A DNA stretch of 64,000 bases from Caulobacter segnis (GCF_019931575.1 NZ_CP082923.1:1426001-1490000); one strand, 5' to 3'. Counted from the stretch's first letter, positions 53,209 through 61,107 are shown. Translations and numbers: made by a program. Notes: a model not told the origin generated them from the letters alone.

Positions 53209-53412
53209 CTAAGCGCCCTTGCGCCACCAGAAGGCGGCGGCGACCAGGACGATGATGGCGATGAACTGCAGGAGCACGCGCAGCCGCATCAGCTTGTTCG
53301 AATAGGAGCGGCCGAAGTCGCCGCCCCGGAACAGGGCGTAGAGGCCCGCCGCCAGGGCGACCAGAACCGCGAGCAGCGCGGCGGGGACGAGAAAGTCGAA
53401 CAGGTGGTTCAT
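53209..53412 (-). CDS. HIG1-type twin transmembrane protein
   Basis: This 67-residue protein has two TM helices (FLVPAALLAVLVALAAGLYAL and LLQFIAIIVLVAAAFWW) joined by the HIG1-like loop RSYSNKLMRLRVLLQ. HIG1 proteins associate with respiratory chain complexes. In alphaproteobacteria this small protein is usually found beside the PduO adenosyltransferase and etfBA, as here. The start MNHLFDF is the only ATG that keeps both helices intact. Confidence 0.82.
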   Translation of the reverse strand: MNHLFDFLVPAALLAVLVALAAGLYALFRGGDFGRSYSNKLMRLRVLLQFIAIIVLVAAAFWWRKGA

Positions 53413-53614
53413 GGGCGCGGAAGATAGGCTGGGCGGGCCGCTCGCGCCATAGAGCCCGGAGCCGTAAGGGCGTTGTCACGTTCGCGCCGCTTCAGGGCCT
53501 TATCGCCGCCCGATCGAGGCCTAGCCTTAAGGGGGCGACTCGGTTCGCTGACCATCGTCCGTTGAGTCAATTCGGCGAACCTGTTCGGTGAGCGCATTTG
53601 TCGCAGTGACGCTT

Positions 53615-53628
53615 TGAGAGCGCTCTCA
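53615..53628. promoter_or_regulatory. Perfect LacI-family-type operator
   Basis: TGAGAGCGCTCTCA is a perfect 14-bp palindrome with the central CG and TGA/TCA ends of LacI-family operators. It lies in the 399-bp stretch 53413-53811 between the HIG1 gene and the small gene at 53812. No carbohydrate gene or LacI regulator is within the window. The rest of the stretch has no gene that I can support. Confidence 0.6.
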
Positions 53629-53811
53629 TATGTACGAACCGCGTCGTTGTTCGACGATTTTAGTTCGATTTCGCGGTTGCAATAGCCTCCCCCTAGCGTT
53701 ATTGCGCCCGCTTCCTATTTCTCAGTGCGCGTTCGTTGAACACGATCAACCTCCCCCACCGCGGATCGGTTCGACGCTTTTCCACCCCAGCGGGGAGCAG
53801 GAGATAACCGC

Positions 53812-54036
53812 ATGAGCGCTCGCCTAGCGAACGCCGCCGCGCTCTCCGCGTCCGATCGCGAAGAAGCCATGGCTGAAGTCCGCCAGCTGATCACCGACCT
53901 GCGCGACGCCGCGCAGGACGGCCGCCAGCTGGCCCGCCGCTACGCCGGCGTCCTTCAGAACGTCGTCGATGAATATTGCATTGAATTCGAGAAGCGCGCC
54001 GAGGCCGCTCTCGCCCGCCTGGAGGCCGCCGCATGA
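53812..54036 (+). CDS. 74-residue helical protein coupled to a TetR regulator
   Basis: This small acidic protein is predicted to be almost entirely helical (ALSASDREEAMAEVRQLITDL, and EFEKRAEAALARLEAAA), with possible coiled-coil character. A single cysteine is in VVDEYCIEF. I do not recognise it. The ATG follows GGGGAGCAGGAG, and its TGA stop overlaps the TetR ATG (ATGA), so the two proteins are made together. It may act as a partner or modulator of the TetR protein; this is inference from coupling. Confidence 0.75.
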   Translation: MSARLANAAALSASDREEAMAEVRQLITDLRDAAQDGRQLARRYAGVLQNVVDEYCIEFEKRAEAALARLEAAA

Positions 54037-54680
54037 GCTTTGTGTCCGTCAACATCGAGTCCGCCACCGACTCTCCGGTAAAGCTGACCCGCCGGGCCCT
54101 CGCCAAGCAGCGCACCCGTGAGCGTGTCCTGGCCGCCGCCCGCCGCCTGTTCAGTGAGCGCGGCTACGAAGGCGCCACCATTCGTGACATCGCCCAGGCC
54201 GCCGGCATGTCGACCGGCGCCGTGTTCGCCAGCTTCGCCGACAAGTCGGAGCTGTTCGAGGAAATCCTGACCGCCGACTACGAAGTCATCTACGCCCAGA
54301 TGACCCAGGCCTCGCGCAACGCCAAGACCGTCGACGAAGCCCTGATGGGCCTGTTCGGCGTCGCCTATGGCTTCCACGTCGAGCAACTGCCGCTGCTGCG
54401 CGCCAGCATCGCGGTGTCATGGACCCGTTCGGAAGCCGCTGAGCGCCGCGCCCGCACGGACCTGAAGCACATCTTCCGCCTGATCGCCGACGCCCTGCAG
54501 CGCGGCGTCGACGAAGGTCAGTTGAAGAAGGATATCGACGCTAAGCTCTTGGCTGAGATCACCTGGGACGTGTATGTCGCCAACTATCGCCGCGCCGTCT
54601 ATGACGGTTGGTCGGTGGAGGCTCTGCTGGCGCGGCTTTCGGAACAACTGAAAGTCATCTTCGCGGGCGCTCGCGCTTAA
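54033..54680 (+). CDS. TetR-family transcriptional regulator
   Basis: This 215-residue regulator has the TetR DNA-binding domain at residues ~25-70: KQRTRERVLAAARRLFSERG, then GATIRDIAQAAGMSTGAVFASFADKSELF. The all-helical ligand domain follows to the C-terminus, without a close known subfamily. It is translationally coupled to the 74-residue gene upstream and followed by a hairpin terminator and a second TetR gene. The two TetR proteins share only the general fold, so they are probably not a recent duplication. The effector is unknown. Confidence 0.9.
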   Translation: MSFVSVNIESATDSPVKLTRRALAKQRTRERVLAAARRLFSERGYEGATIRDIAQAAGMSTGAVFASFADKSELFEEILTADYEVIYAQMTQASRNAKTVDEALMGLFGVAYGFHVEQLPLLRASIAVSWTRSEAAERRARTDLKHIFRLIADALQRGVDEGQLKKDIDAKLLAEITWDVYVANYRRAVYDGWSVEALLARLSEQLKVIFAGARA

Positions 54681-54693
54681 CCAAGTCCGGAGA

Positions 54694-54719
54694 CCGCTCC
54701 GTTCGGGGGAACGGAGCGG
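54694..54719 (+). terminator. Terminator-like hairpin after the first TetR gene
   Basis: CCGCTCCGTTC-GGGG-GAACGGAGCGG is an 11-bp perfect stem with a 4-nt loop, followed by CTTCGATTC. The T-tract is weak, but the hairpin separates the two TetR genes. Confidence 0.7.
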
Positions 54720-54762
54720 CTTCGATTCAACAATGACGCTGGCGTGTTCGAGGGGGACGTGC

Positions 54763-55371
54763 GTGGGCGTAAGAGATGATCAAAAGGCCGCGACGCGCGA
54801 GAAGGTTCTCGACGCCGCGCGTGACCTGTTCAACGAGGTTGGCTACGACGAGACCACCATCCGCGCCATCGCGGAGCGGGCGGGGGTCTCCGTCGGCAGC
54901 GTGTTCACCACCTTCGCCTCCAAGGCGGAGGTGCTGAGCCATGTCATGGATCATCGCCTGAGCGAGCTCTACGCCGAGTTCGATCGGGTGGTGCCGTTCC
55001 TGCGCGGCAGCACGGCCGATCGCCTGTGCTCGATCTTCGCCATCCATTACGAGTTCGAGACCCGGCGGGTGAAGCTGTTCCTCGCCCACGTGGCCGCCTC
55101 GTACAATCCCAACAACGATCCGGGCGTCACGCCCTACGGCCGCAATCCGCGCCTGACCCAGATGCTGCTGGACGTCCTGGAGGACGGAGTGCGCAAGGGC
55201 GAGGTGCGCGACGACCTGGACCTGCGCCTGATCGTCGACACCCTGAAGGCCGCCTACGCCTGGAACTACCGCATGACCGCGGCGGCCGGCGGAACCCTGC
55301 CGGCGGCCGAGATGTCGGCGGTGATGGACAAGCAGATCGCCGTGATCGCCGAGGGCTGGAAGCCTCGGTAG
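54763..55371 (+). CDS. TetR-family transcriptional regulator
   Basis: This 202-residue regulator has the N-terminal TetR helix-turn-helix ATREKVLDAARDLFNEVGYD-ETTIRAIAERAGVSVGSVFTTF, split here for length. I chose the GTG at 54763 because AGGGGGA ends five bases before it; a longer frame from an ATG at 54733 adds an unlikely cysteine-rich start. The ligand domain is unremarkable. The gene stands alone and is convergent with the SRPBCC/ArsR pair. Confidence 0.87.
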   Translation: MGVRDDQKAATREKVLDAARDLFNEVGYDETTIRAIAERAGVSVGSVFTTFASKAEVLSHVMDHRLSELYAEFDRVVPFLRGSTADRLCSIFAIHYEFETRRVKLFLAHVAASYNPNNDPGVTPYGRNPRLTQMLLDVLEDGVRKGEVRDDLDLRLIVDTLKAAYAWNYRMTAAAGGTLPAAEMSAVMDKQIAVIAEGWKPR

Positions 55372-55395
55372 GGGCTGGCTCCAAAGCTCATCCCC

Positions 55396-55437
55396 GTGTC
55401 ATCCCGGATAGCCTCTTCGCTGGGGCCGGGATGACAC
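55396..55437. repeat. Intergenic hairpin of the GTGTCATCCCGG type
   Basis: GTGTCATCCCGG (55396-55407) and CCGGGATGACAC (55426-55437) form a perfect 12-bp stem around an 18-nt loop. It lies between the convergent TetR and SRPBCC genes. The GTCATCCCGG/CCGGGATGAC pair is characteristic of widespread alphaproteobacterial intergenic repeats. It may also end both transcripts. Confidence 0.65.
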
Positions 55438-55462
55438 TCGAGCGCTGCTTAAAGGAGGGCGT

Positions 55463-55960
55463 TCAGGCCTCCTCCCACCCGTACTTCCGATCCAGCTTGG
55501 TCAGCTGGCTGGCGAAGCCCTGGACCGCCATCTTCGTCCAGTGCGGGTCGCGGTGCGGGTGGATGGTGACGACCATCCGGGCGTCGTCGCCCTTGGGGTA
55601 GAAGTCGACCTCGATGATGCTCTCGTAGGTCTCCATGCCCGGCACGAAGTCGATGTCGTGGACCAGGACGAGGCGCGTGTGCGGCCGGAACTGCGTGTAG
55701 CGGCCGTGGGTGCCGTGCGAGATCGGTTGGCCCATCTGCTTCATCGCCGCGATCGTCTCGGGCGCGTCGGCGATCATGTCGTAGTCCAGCTTGCCGCCCT
55801 CGCGCGGCTCCAGGGCGTGGACCTCGACGCGGAAGCCTTCCGGCCCCCACCACGACTCGAAGCCGTCCTTGGTGGCCCACAGGGCCCAGAGGTTCTCGAC
55901 GCCCGCGCGGTAGGTGCGTTCGACGACCACGATGGCTTGCGGTTCCTGGGTGTCGGTCAT
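55463..55960 (-). CDS. SRPBCC (AHSA1-type) domain protein
   Basis: This 165-residue START-like protein of the AHSA1 type binds a hydrophobic ligand in a helix-grip pocket. It begins MTDTQEPQAIVVVERTYRAG and has the typical WALWATKDGFESWWGPEGF and EVDFYPKGDDARMVVTIHPH segments. The ATG overlaps the ArsR stop by four bases (ATGA). ArsR/SRPBCC gene pairs are common in bacteria and the SRPBCC protein is usually a small enzyme or ligand binder under ArsR control. The ligand is unknown. Confidence 0.88.
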   Translation of the reverse strand: MTDTQEPQAIVVVERTYRAGVENLWALWATKDGFESWWGPEGFRVEVHALEPREGGKLDYDMIADAPETIAAMKQMGQPISHGTHGRYTQFRPHTRLVLVHDIDFVPGMETYESIIEVDFYPKGDDARMVVTIHPHRDPHWTKMAVQGFASQLTKLDRKYGWEEA

Positions 55961-56295
55961 GCCTTGGGTTCCTCTGATTGCGTTTTCTGGCGTTGCTCGA
56001 GCGCGGCCCCGAAACGGTCGAGGCGGGCCTCCCACAGCCGCCGGTAGGCGGCGAGCCAGGCCTCGAATTCCTGGAAGGGTTCGGGCCGCAGGGCGTAGAG
56101 GCGGCGCTGGCCGCTGGGGCGCACCGACACGAACCCCGCCTCGTGCAGGATCCGCAGGTGGCGCGAGACGCCGGACTGGTGGACGCCCGCCGCCTCGACG
56201 ATGTCGCCCACCGGGCGCTCGCCATCGCGCAGCGCCGCGAGGATGCGGCGGCGGGTGGGGTCGGCGAGCGTCTCGAACGGATCTATCTGTGTCAT
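55957..56295 (-). CDS. ArsR-family transcriptional regulator
   Basis: This 112-residue winged-helix repressor has ETLADPTRRRILAALRDGER and the recognition helix VHQSGVSRHLRILHEAGFVS, then RLYALRPEPFQEFEAWLAAY. It lacks the metal-binding cysteines of the classic arsenic sensors, so it belongs to the SdpR-like non-metal group. A perfect palindrome lies 5-26 bases upstream of its ATG, and no ribosome binding site is visible there. This fits autorepression and perhaps leaderless translation. It is coupled to the SRPBCC gene. Confidence 0.92.
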   Translation of the reverse strand: MTQIDPFETLADPTRRRILAALRDGERPVGDIVEAAGVHQSGVSRHLRILHEAGFVSVRPSGQRRLYALRPEPFQEFEAWLAAYRRLWEARLDRFGAALEQRQKTQSEEPKA

Positions 56296-56299
56296 CGTG

Positions 56300-56321
56300 T
56301 ATATGCATATTCATGCATATA
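56300..56321. promoter_or_regulatory. Probable ArsR operator
   Basis: TATATGCAT-ATTC-ATGCATATA is a perfect 9-bp inverted repeat with a 4-nt spacer, starting five bases from the arsR start codon. It is AT-rich in a GC-rich genome, and its TATA-like core probably overlaps the promoter. Confidence 0.8.
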
Positions 56322-56392
56322 TCTGACGTCAAGAGACCGCCGCGGACTCGGGGCCCGCAGCGGTCGGTTCTAGGATCGGAAGAGGCGAGGCC

Positions 56393-57436
56393 CTACAGCG
56401 TCGCCATGTCGATCACGAAGCGGTAGCGCACGTCGCTCTTGTGCATGCGCTTGTAGGCCTCGTTGATCTGGTCGATCGAGATGACCTCGATGTCGGCGAC
56501 GATGTTCTTCTCGCCGCAGAAGTCGAGCATCTCCTGGGTTTCCTTGATCGAGCCGATCATCGAGCCGGCCAGGGTGCGGCGGCCGGGGATCAGGGCGAAG
56601 GCGTTCAGCGGCACGGGCTCTTCCGGCGCGCCGACGATGACCATGGTCCCGTCCACCTTCAGCAGGCTGAGATACGCGCCCCAGTCCAGGGGCGAGGAGA
56701 CCGTGCAGATCAGCAGGTCGAACGTGTCGGCCAGGGTCTCGAAGGTCTTCGGGTCATTGGTGGCGTAGTAGTGGTCCGCGCCCATCTTCAGGCCGTCGGC
56801 CTGCTTGGACAGGGTCTGGCTCAGCACCGTCACTTCCGCGCCCATGGCATGGGCCAGCTTGACGCCCATGTGGCCGAGGCCGCCCATGCCCAGGATTGCG
56901 ACCTTCTTGCCGGGACCGGCGTTCCAGTGGCGCAGCGGCGAGTACAGGGTGATGCCGGCGCACAGCAGCGGCGCGGCGGCGTCCAGCGGCAGGTTTTCCG
57001 GAATCGACAGGACGTAGTCTTCCTTGACCACCATGTGGTCGGAATAGCCGCCATAGGTCGGAGTGTCCGAGCCCGGCTCGAAGGCGCTGTAGGTCAGGAC
57101 GAGGCCCGGCTGGTACTGCTCGCGATCCAGGTCGCGGGCGGCCTTGCAGGTGACGCAGCTGTCGACGAAGCAGCCGACGCCGACATGGTCGCCTTCCTTG
57201 AACCTGGTGACGTTGGCGCCGACGGCGGTGACCACGCCGGCGATCTCGTGGCCGGGGACGATCGGATAGACGCTCTGGCCCCAGCCGTTGTCGACCATGT
57301 GGATGTCGGAGTGGCAGACGCCGCAGTACTTGATCGAGATGACGACGTCGTCGGGATTGGGCTCGCGGCGTTCGAAGCTGAACGGAGCCAGGGGCGCGCC
57401 GGCGGCGGGCGCCGCGTAGCCTTTAGCGGTGGCCAT
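56393..57436 (-). CDS. Zinc-type NAD(P)-dependent alcohol dehydrogenase
   Basis: This 347-residue medium-chain dehydrogenase of the YahK/AdhC (cinnamyl alcohol dehydrogenase-like) group interconverts aldehydes and alcohols. The catalytic zinc site is [11 protein letters not shown] with GHEIAGVV, and the cofactor-binding GLGHMG motif is in [20 protein letters not shown]. The structural zinc loop is unusual: the normal Cys-x2-Cys-x2-Cys-x7-Cys is [15 protein letters not shown], with only the first two cysteines. It starts with ATG at 57436; the open frame extends 36 codons further but that part is not protein-like. It is divergent from an AraC regulator, with paired direct repeats in between. 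Confidence 0.9.
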   Translation of the reverse strand: MATAKGYAAPAAGAPLAPFSFERREPNPDDVVISIKYCGVCHSDIHMVDNGWGQSVYPIVPGHEIAGVVTAVGANVTRFKEGDHVGVGCFVDSCVTCKAARDLDREQYQPGLVLTYSAFEPGSDTPTYGGYSDHMVVKEDYVLSIPENLPLDAAAPLLCAGITLYSPLRHWNAGPGKKVAILGMGGLGHMGVKLAHAMGAEVTVLSQTLSKQADGLKMGADHYYATNDPKTFETLADTFDLLICTVSSPLDWGAYLSLLKVDGTMVIVGAPEEPVPLNAFALIPGRRTLAGSMIGSIKETQEMLDFCGEKNIVADIEVISIDQINEAYKRMHKSDVRYRFVIDMATL

Positions 57437-57538
57437 TCGGATGTTCCTTGGATCTTTGTAGAGCATTTGGGGCAGGACGATCGGGGAGGATCGAACGACA
57501 GGAGATTTGCCACGCCTCGCGGCGCCGGCGTTACGCCA

Positions 57539-57569
57539 ATCCTGCAAAGCTCATGCACGATCCTGCAAA
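57539..57569. promoter_or_regulatory. Candidate AraC-type binding site (direct repeats 21 bp apart)
   Basis: ATCCTGCAAA occurs at 57539-57548 and again at 57560-57569. The 21-bp offset places both copies on the same DNA face, as for AraC-family activator half-sites. It lies in the 210-bp divergent region between the dehydrogenase and AraC genes, about 100 bp from the dehydrogenase start. Confidence 0.6.
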
Positions 57570-57646
57570 AGGCGCCGGGAACGGTTTTCCCGCTAGCCGC
57601 CTAAGCGTAGAACCAGGATGTCCTGAAAGCCTGGAAAACCAAGCCG

Positions 57647-58555
57647 TTGAGATCGCCCGACACCGCCGACGCCTATGCCGAGATCGCCAGTCTCGTCGCC
57701 CGTTACGCCGACGACGAGCGTCCGGAGTCCGCGATCGAGGGGCTGTACCTGACCCGTCGTTGCTCGCCCAGCGGTCGGCTGCACGTCGACCAGCGGCCCT
57801 CGTTCTGGCTGGTGGCCGGCGGGCGCAAATGCCTGACCGTCGGGGACGAGGAACTGCACTACGGTGTCGGCGACTGCCTGCTGGTGGCCGTGGACCTGCC
57901 CGCCACCGCGCGGATCCTCCAGGCCAGCGACGCCGATCCGCACCTGTGCGTGGGCGTGATGATCAATCCCGCCCGGCTGGCCGAGCTGATCGGCCGGCTG
58001 CCGGAGCAGATCTCGGCGGCCCCGGCCGGCGTGCGGGGCGTGGCGGTCAATCCGGCCTCGCCCGAGCTGCTGGACGCCACTCTCCGTCTGCTGCGACTGC
58101 TGGAGCGACCTCGTGACGTCGCAGCCATGGCCCCGCTGATCGAGCAGGAGATCCTCTACCGCCTGCTGAGCGGGCCGCAGGGCGCGCGGCTGCTGCACAT
58201 CGCCGGGACCGAAGGGCAGGGGCGGCGGGTCACCCGCGCCGTGGCCTGGCTGCGCGAACACTTCGCCCAGCCGCTGCGCATCGAGGCCCTGGCCGAGCAC
58301 GTGGGCATGAGCGAGAGCTCGCTGCACCACCACTTCAAGGCCGTCACCAACATGACGCCGATGCAGTACCAGAAGCAGCTGCGGCTTTACGAGGCGCGGC
58401 GGCTGATGCTGGCCGAGGGGCTGGACGTCGGCGCGGCCGGCTTCAGCGTCGGCTATCAGAGCCCGTCGCAGTTCAGTCGAGAATATCGCCGCCTCTACGG
58501 CCTGTCGCCGGCTCGCGACGTGGAGGCCCTGCGCTCGCCGCTCGCGGCGGAGTAG
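57647..58555 (+). CDS. AraC-family transcriptional regulator
   Basis: This 302-residue regulator has an AraC_N-type ligand domain (residues ~25-180, RRCSPSGRLHVDQRPSFWLV) and the C-terminal double helix-turn-helix (LREHFAQPLRIEALAEHVGM, SESSLHHHFKAVTNMTPMQY and GFSVGYQSPSQFSREYRRLYG). The start is TTG at 57647 with a weak ribosome site; other starts nearby are no better. The AraC_N type and the divergent zinc alcohol dehydrogenase resemble the E. coli YqhC/YqhD arrangement, where aldehydes induce a reductase, so a role in aldehyde or alcohol response is a fair inference. Confidence 0.88.
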   Translation: MRSPDTADAYAEIASLVARYADDERPESAIEGLYLTRRCSPSGRLHVDQRPSFWLVAGGRKCLTVGDEELHYGVGDCLLVAVDLPATARILQASDADPHLCVGVMINPARLAELIGRLPEQISAAPAGVRGVAVNPASPELLDATLRLLRLLERPRDVAAMAPLIEQEILYRLLSGPQGARLLHIAGTEGQGRRVTRAVAWLREHFAQPLRIEALAEHVGMSESSLHHHFKAVTNMTPMQYQKQLRLYEARRLMLAEGLDVGAAGFSVGYQSPSQFSREYRRLYGLSPARDVEALRSPLAAE

Positions 58556-58565
58556 TCGCCGCCTC

Positions 58566-58772
58566 CTAGTGGAGCGTGGCCCCCGGCGGCATCCAGCTGG
58601 TGAAGGCGCGCGCCTCCAGGGCGTCCTGCTCCTCGGCGTGGGCCAGGTCCTCCAGCGCCATCGCGGCCAGCAGCCATTCCTCGAGTTCGGCGGCCGTGGC
58701 CTGGCCTTGCTCGATCGCCTCCTGGACGACGTCGATCAGCCATTCGACGGCTTCATCGGTGGTCTTGGTCAT
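58566..58772 (-). CDS. Small acidic hypothetical protein
   Basis: This 68-residue protein is acidic and helical (DEAVEWLIDVVQEAIEQGQA, then LEEWLLAAMALEDLAHAEEQ), ending in TSWMPPGATLH. No cysteine, signal peptide or known domain is visible. I chose the ATG at 58772, preceded by GAGGATAG, over one seven codons upstream. It is convergent with the AraC gene (10-bp gap) and lies downstream of nothing on its strand except the promoter gap. Function unknown. Confidence 0.65.
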   Translation of the reverse strand: MTKTTDEAVEWLIDVVQEAIEQGQATAAELEEWLLAAMALEDLAHAEEQDALEARAFTSWMPPGATLH

Positions 58773-58890
58773 GGCGCTATCCTCGTTAACCACGAAGATA
58801 GCGACTGCTTGGCTTGAAGGCGCTGCGACATAAGGTCGGAGGGCGTGCGCCCTTCGCGGCGAGGTCGCAACGAAGGGCGCTGCGCGTGGA

Positions 58891-61107
58891 CTATTCGCCC
58901 TTCAGCTTGCGGCCGAAGAACTCCAGGTGCGTCTTCAGCACGCTGAGGCCCTTGGTCTTGCTGCGCGGCGCGCTGTGGCGCTCGCCGGGATACAGCGCCA
59001 TCTCGAACGGGATCGCCTTGGCCTGCAGGGCCGACATCAGCCGGGTGCTGTTCTCGAAGATCACGTTGTCGTCGGCCATGCCGTGCAGCAGCAGCAGGCT
59101 GCCGGGCTTGAGCTTGTCGATCCGGTTGTTGATGTCCGAATAGGCGTAGCCGGCCTTGTTCTCGTCCGGCTTGCCCATGTAGCGCTCGGTATAGGCCGTG
59201 TCGTACAGGCTCCATTCAGTCGGCGGCGCGCCGGCCGCACCGGCCTTGAACGGCGTGTTATCGGCCGTCAGCAGCATCAGGGTCATGAACCCGCCGTACG
59301 ACCAGCCCATCACGCCCAGCTTGTCGGAGTCGACATAGGGCAGGCCGGCCAGGAACTTGGCCCCCAGCAGCTGGTCCTCGACCTCGACCGTGCCGAGGTT
59401 GCGATCCAGGGCTCGCATGAACTTGGCCGAGCGATTGCCGCTGCCGCGGTTGTCCACCCGGAAGACGACGTAGCCGGCTTCCAGATAGGTGCGCTCGGAC
59501 GGGCTCTGCCAGGTTCGCTTCACCTGCTGGGCGTGGGGCCCGCCGTAGACCGCCAGGATGGCCGGATACTTCTTGGCCGGATCGAAGCCCTGGGGCTTGA
59601 GGATCTCGTAGTACAGGGTCTCGCCGTCCGAGGCTTTCAGCGTGCCGTATTCCGGCGTCGGCAGGGTCGGGGCATAGGGCCAGTAGGGGTGACCCTCGGC
59701 CAGCCGGTTCTCCTCGATCCAGCGCACACGCTTGCCGGCGGCCGTGTAGAGGGCCGTCTGGGGCGGGGTCTTGGGATCGTCATAGGTCGCGGCGAAGGCG
59801 CCGCCGGTGTCGGCCACCTTGGCCGTCCACCAGCCGCCGGCCGGGGTCAGGGCCTTGGGCTCGCCAGGCTTGGAATAGCTCACCTCGTAGATGCGGCGCT
59901 CCAGGGGCGTGTCCTTCGAGGCGGCGAAGATGGCGACCTTGCGGGCCTCGTCCACGCCTTCCAGCCCGGCCATCGGCCAGTCACCCTTGGTGATCTGGGC
60001 GATCAGCTTGCCGTCGGCGGCGTGGCGATAGAGGTGGCGGTTGCCGTCCTTCTCCGACGACCACAGGAACGAGCCGTCCTTCAGCGGACGGAAGTCGTCG
60101 CTGATCTCGATATAGTGCGGGTCGGTATCGGTCAGGATCGTCTTGCCCGCGCCGGTGACTGCGTCGAAGGCGATCAGGTCCAGGGTCTTCTGGTCGCGTG
60201 ACAGGCGCTGGGCGTAGACGGTCTTGCCGTCGGCCGACCAGTCGACGCGGGCCAGATAGATGTCCTTGTTGGCGCCCAGGTCCAGCTTGCGGATCTGGCC
60301 TGAGGTCAGGTCGCGGACGAAGAGCTCCACCACGGCGTTGGGACGGCCGGCGCGCGGATAGCGCTGCTCGACCACGGTGGCGCCGCGCGGGCCGATGTCG
60401 GCGCGCGGCACGACGTCGACGGTGCTCTCGTCGACGCGGGTATAGACAATGCGGCTCTCATCGGGGCTCCACCAGTAGCCGGTGAAGCGGTCCAGCTCTT
60501 CCTGCACGACGAACTCGGCGACGCCGAACGACAGCGTATCCTTGCCCTCGGTGGTCAGGGCCGTCTCGGACCCGCCGGAGACGGGCTTGATGTAGAGGTT
60601 CTGGTCTCGGACGTAGGAGACGAAGCCGCCCTTGGGCGAGACCTTGGCGTCGACCTCGTCGCCGGGCGTTTCAGTCAGGCGGGTGACCTTGCCGTCGGCG
60701 ACGCTGTCCAGATAGAGGTCGCCGTCCAGCGGGACCAGGATGAAGCGGCCCTGCTTGTCCCAGCTGTATTCGACGATGCCGCGCGCCGAGACGCGGGCCC
60801 GTTCGCGGCGGGCCTTCTCGGCTTCCGACAGCTCCTTGGCGCCCGACGACAGGGCCGCCGAGTCGATCAGGCGGTAGGGCTCGCCGCCCTTCACGTCGGC
60901 CGCCCACAGGTCCTGGACGTTGGCCGCTTCCGGCTTGGCCTTCAGGTAGGTGACGCGCTTGCCGTCCGGCGACAGGGCCACGCCCTTGGCCGTCGGGCCC
61001 GACAGCGCCGGATCGGCGAAGATGCGTTCCGGGGTGAGTTTTTCCGCCATGGCCGGCGTCGAGAGGGCGAGGACGGCCGCGAGCGCCGTCAGCGAGGGGC
61101 TTTTCAT
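58891..61107 (-). CDS. Dipeptidyl peptidase IV-like S9 prolyl peptidase
   Basis: This 738-residue secreted serine peptidase removes N-terminal dipeptides, usually with proline or alanine in second position. It has a signal peptide (LTALAAVLALSTPAMA), an N-terminal eight-bladed beta-propeller of the DPPIV type with the EFVVQEELDRFTGYWWSPDE segment that carries the two glutamates for the free amino terminus, and a C-terminal alpha/beta hydrolase domain. The nucleophile is Ser603 in GWSYGGFMTLML; the aspartate is in LLHGMADDNV and the histidine in YPGERHSAPR. It stands upstream of nothing obvious on its strand and is probably an independent transcript. Confidence 0.94.
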   Translation of the reverse strand: MKSPSLTALAAVLALSTPAMAEKLTPERIFADPALSGPTAKGVALSPDGKRVTYLKAKPEAANVQDLWAADVKGGEPYRLIDSAALSSGAKELSEAEKARRERARVSARGIVEYSWDKQGRFILVPLDGDLYLDSVADGKVTRLTETPGDEVDAKVSPKGGFVSYVRDQNLYIKPVSGGSETALTTEGKDTLSFGVAEFVVQEELDRFTGYWWSPDESRIVYTRVDESTVDVVPRADIGPRGATVVEQRYPRAGRPNAVVELFVRDLTSGQIRKLDLGANKDIYLARVDWSADGKTVYAQRLSRDQKTLDLIAFDAVTGAGKTILTDTDPHYIEISDDFRPLKDGSFLWSSEKDGNRHLYRHAADGKLIAQITKGDWPMAGLEGVDEARKVAIFAASKDTPLERRIYEVSYSKPGEPKALTPAGGWWTAKVADTGGAFAATYDDPKTPPQTALYTAAGKRVRWIEENRLAEGHPYWPYAPTLPTPEYGTLKASDGETLYYEILKPQGFDPAKKYPAILAVYGGPHAQQVKRTWQSPSERTYLEAGYVVFRVDNRGSGNRSAKFMRALDRNLGTVEVEDQLLGAKFLAGLPYVDSDKLGVMGWSYGGFMTLMLLTADNTPFKAGAAGAPPTEWSLYDTAYTERYMGKPDENKAGYAYSDINNRIDKLKPGSLLLLHGMADDNVIFENSTRLMSALQAKAIPFEMALYPGERHSAPRSKTKGLSVLKTHLEFFGRKLKGE

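Noticed and set aside
53630-53815. A 61-codon plus frame ending in ATGA overlap with the 74-residue gene
   Set aside because: Third positions are not GC-rich as in real genes of this window, there is no ribosome binding site, and the start codon lies directly beside the LacI-type palindrome. More likely promoter and leader DNA.
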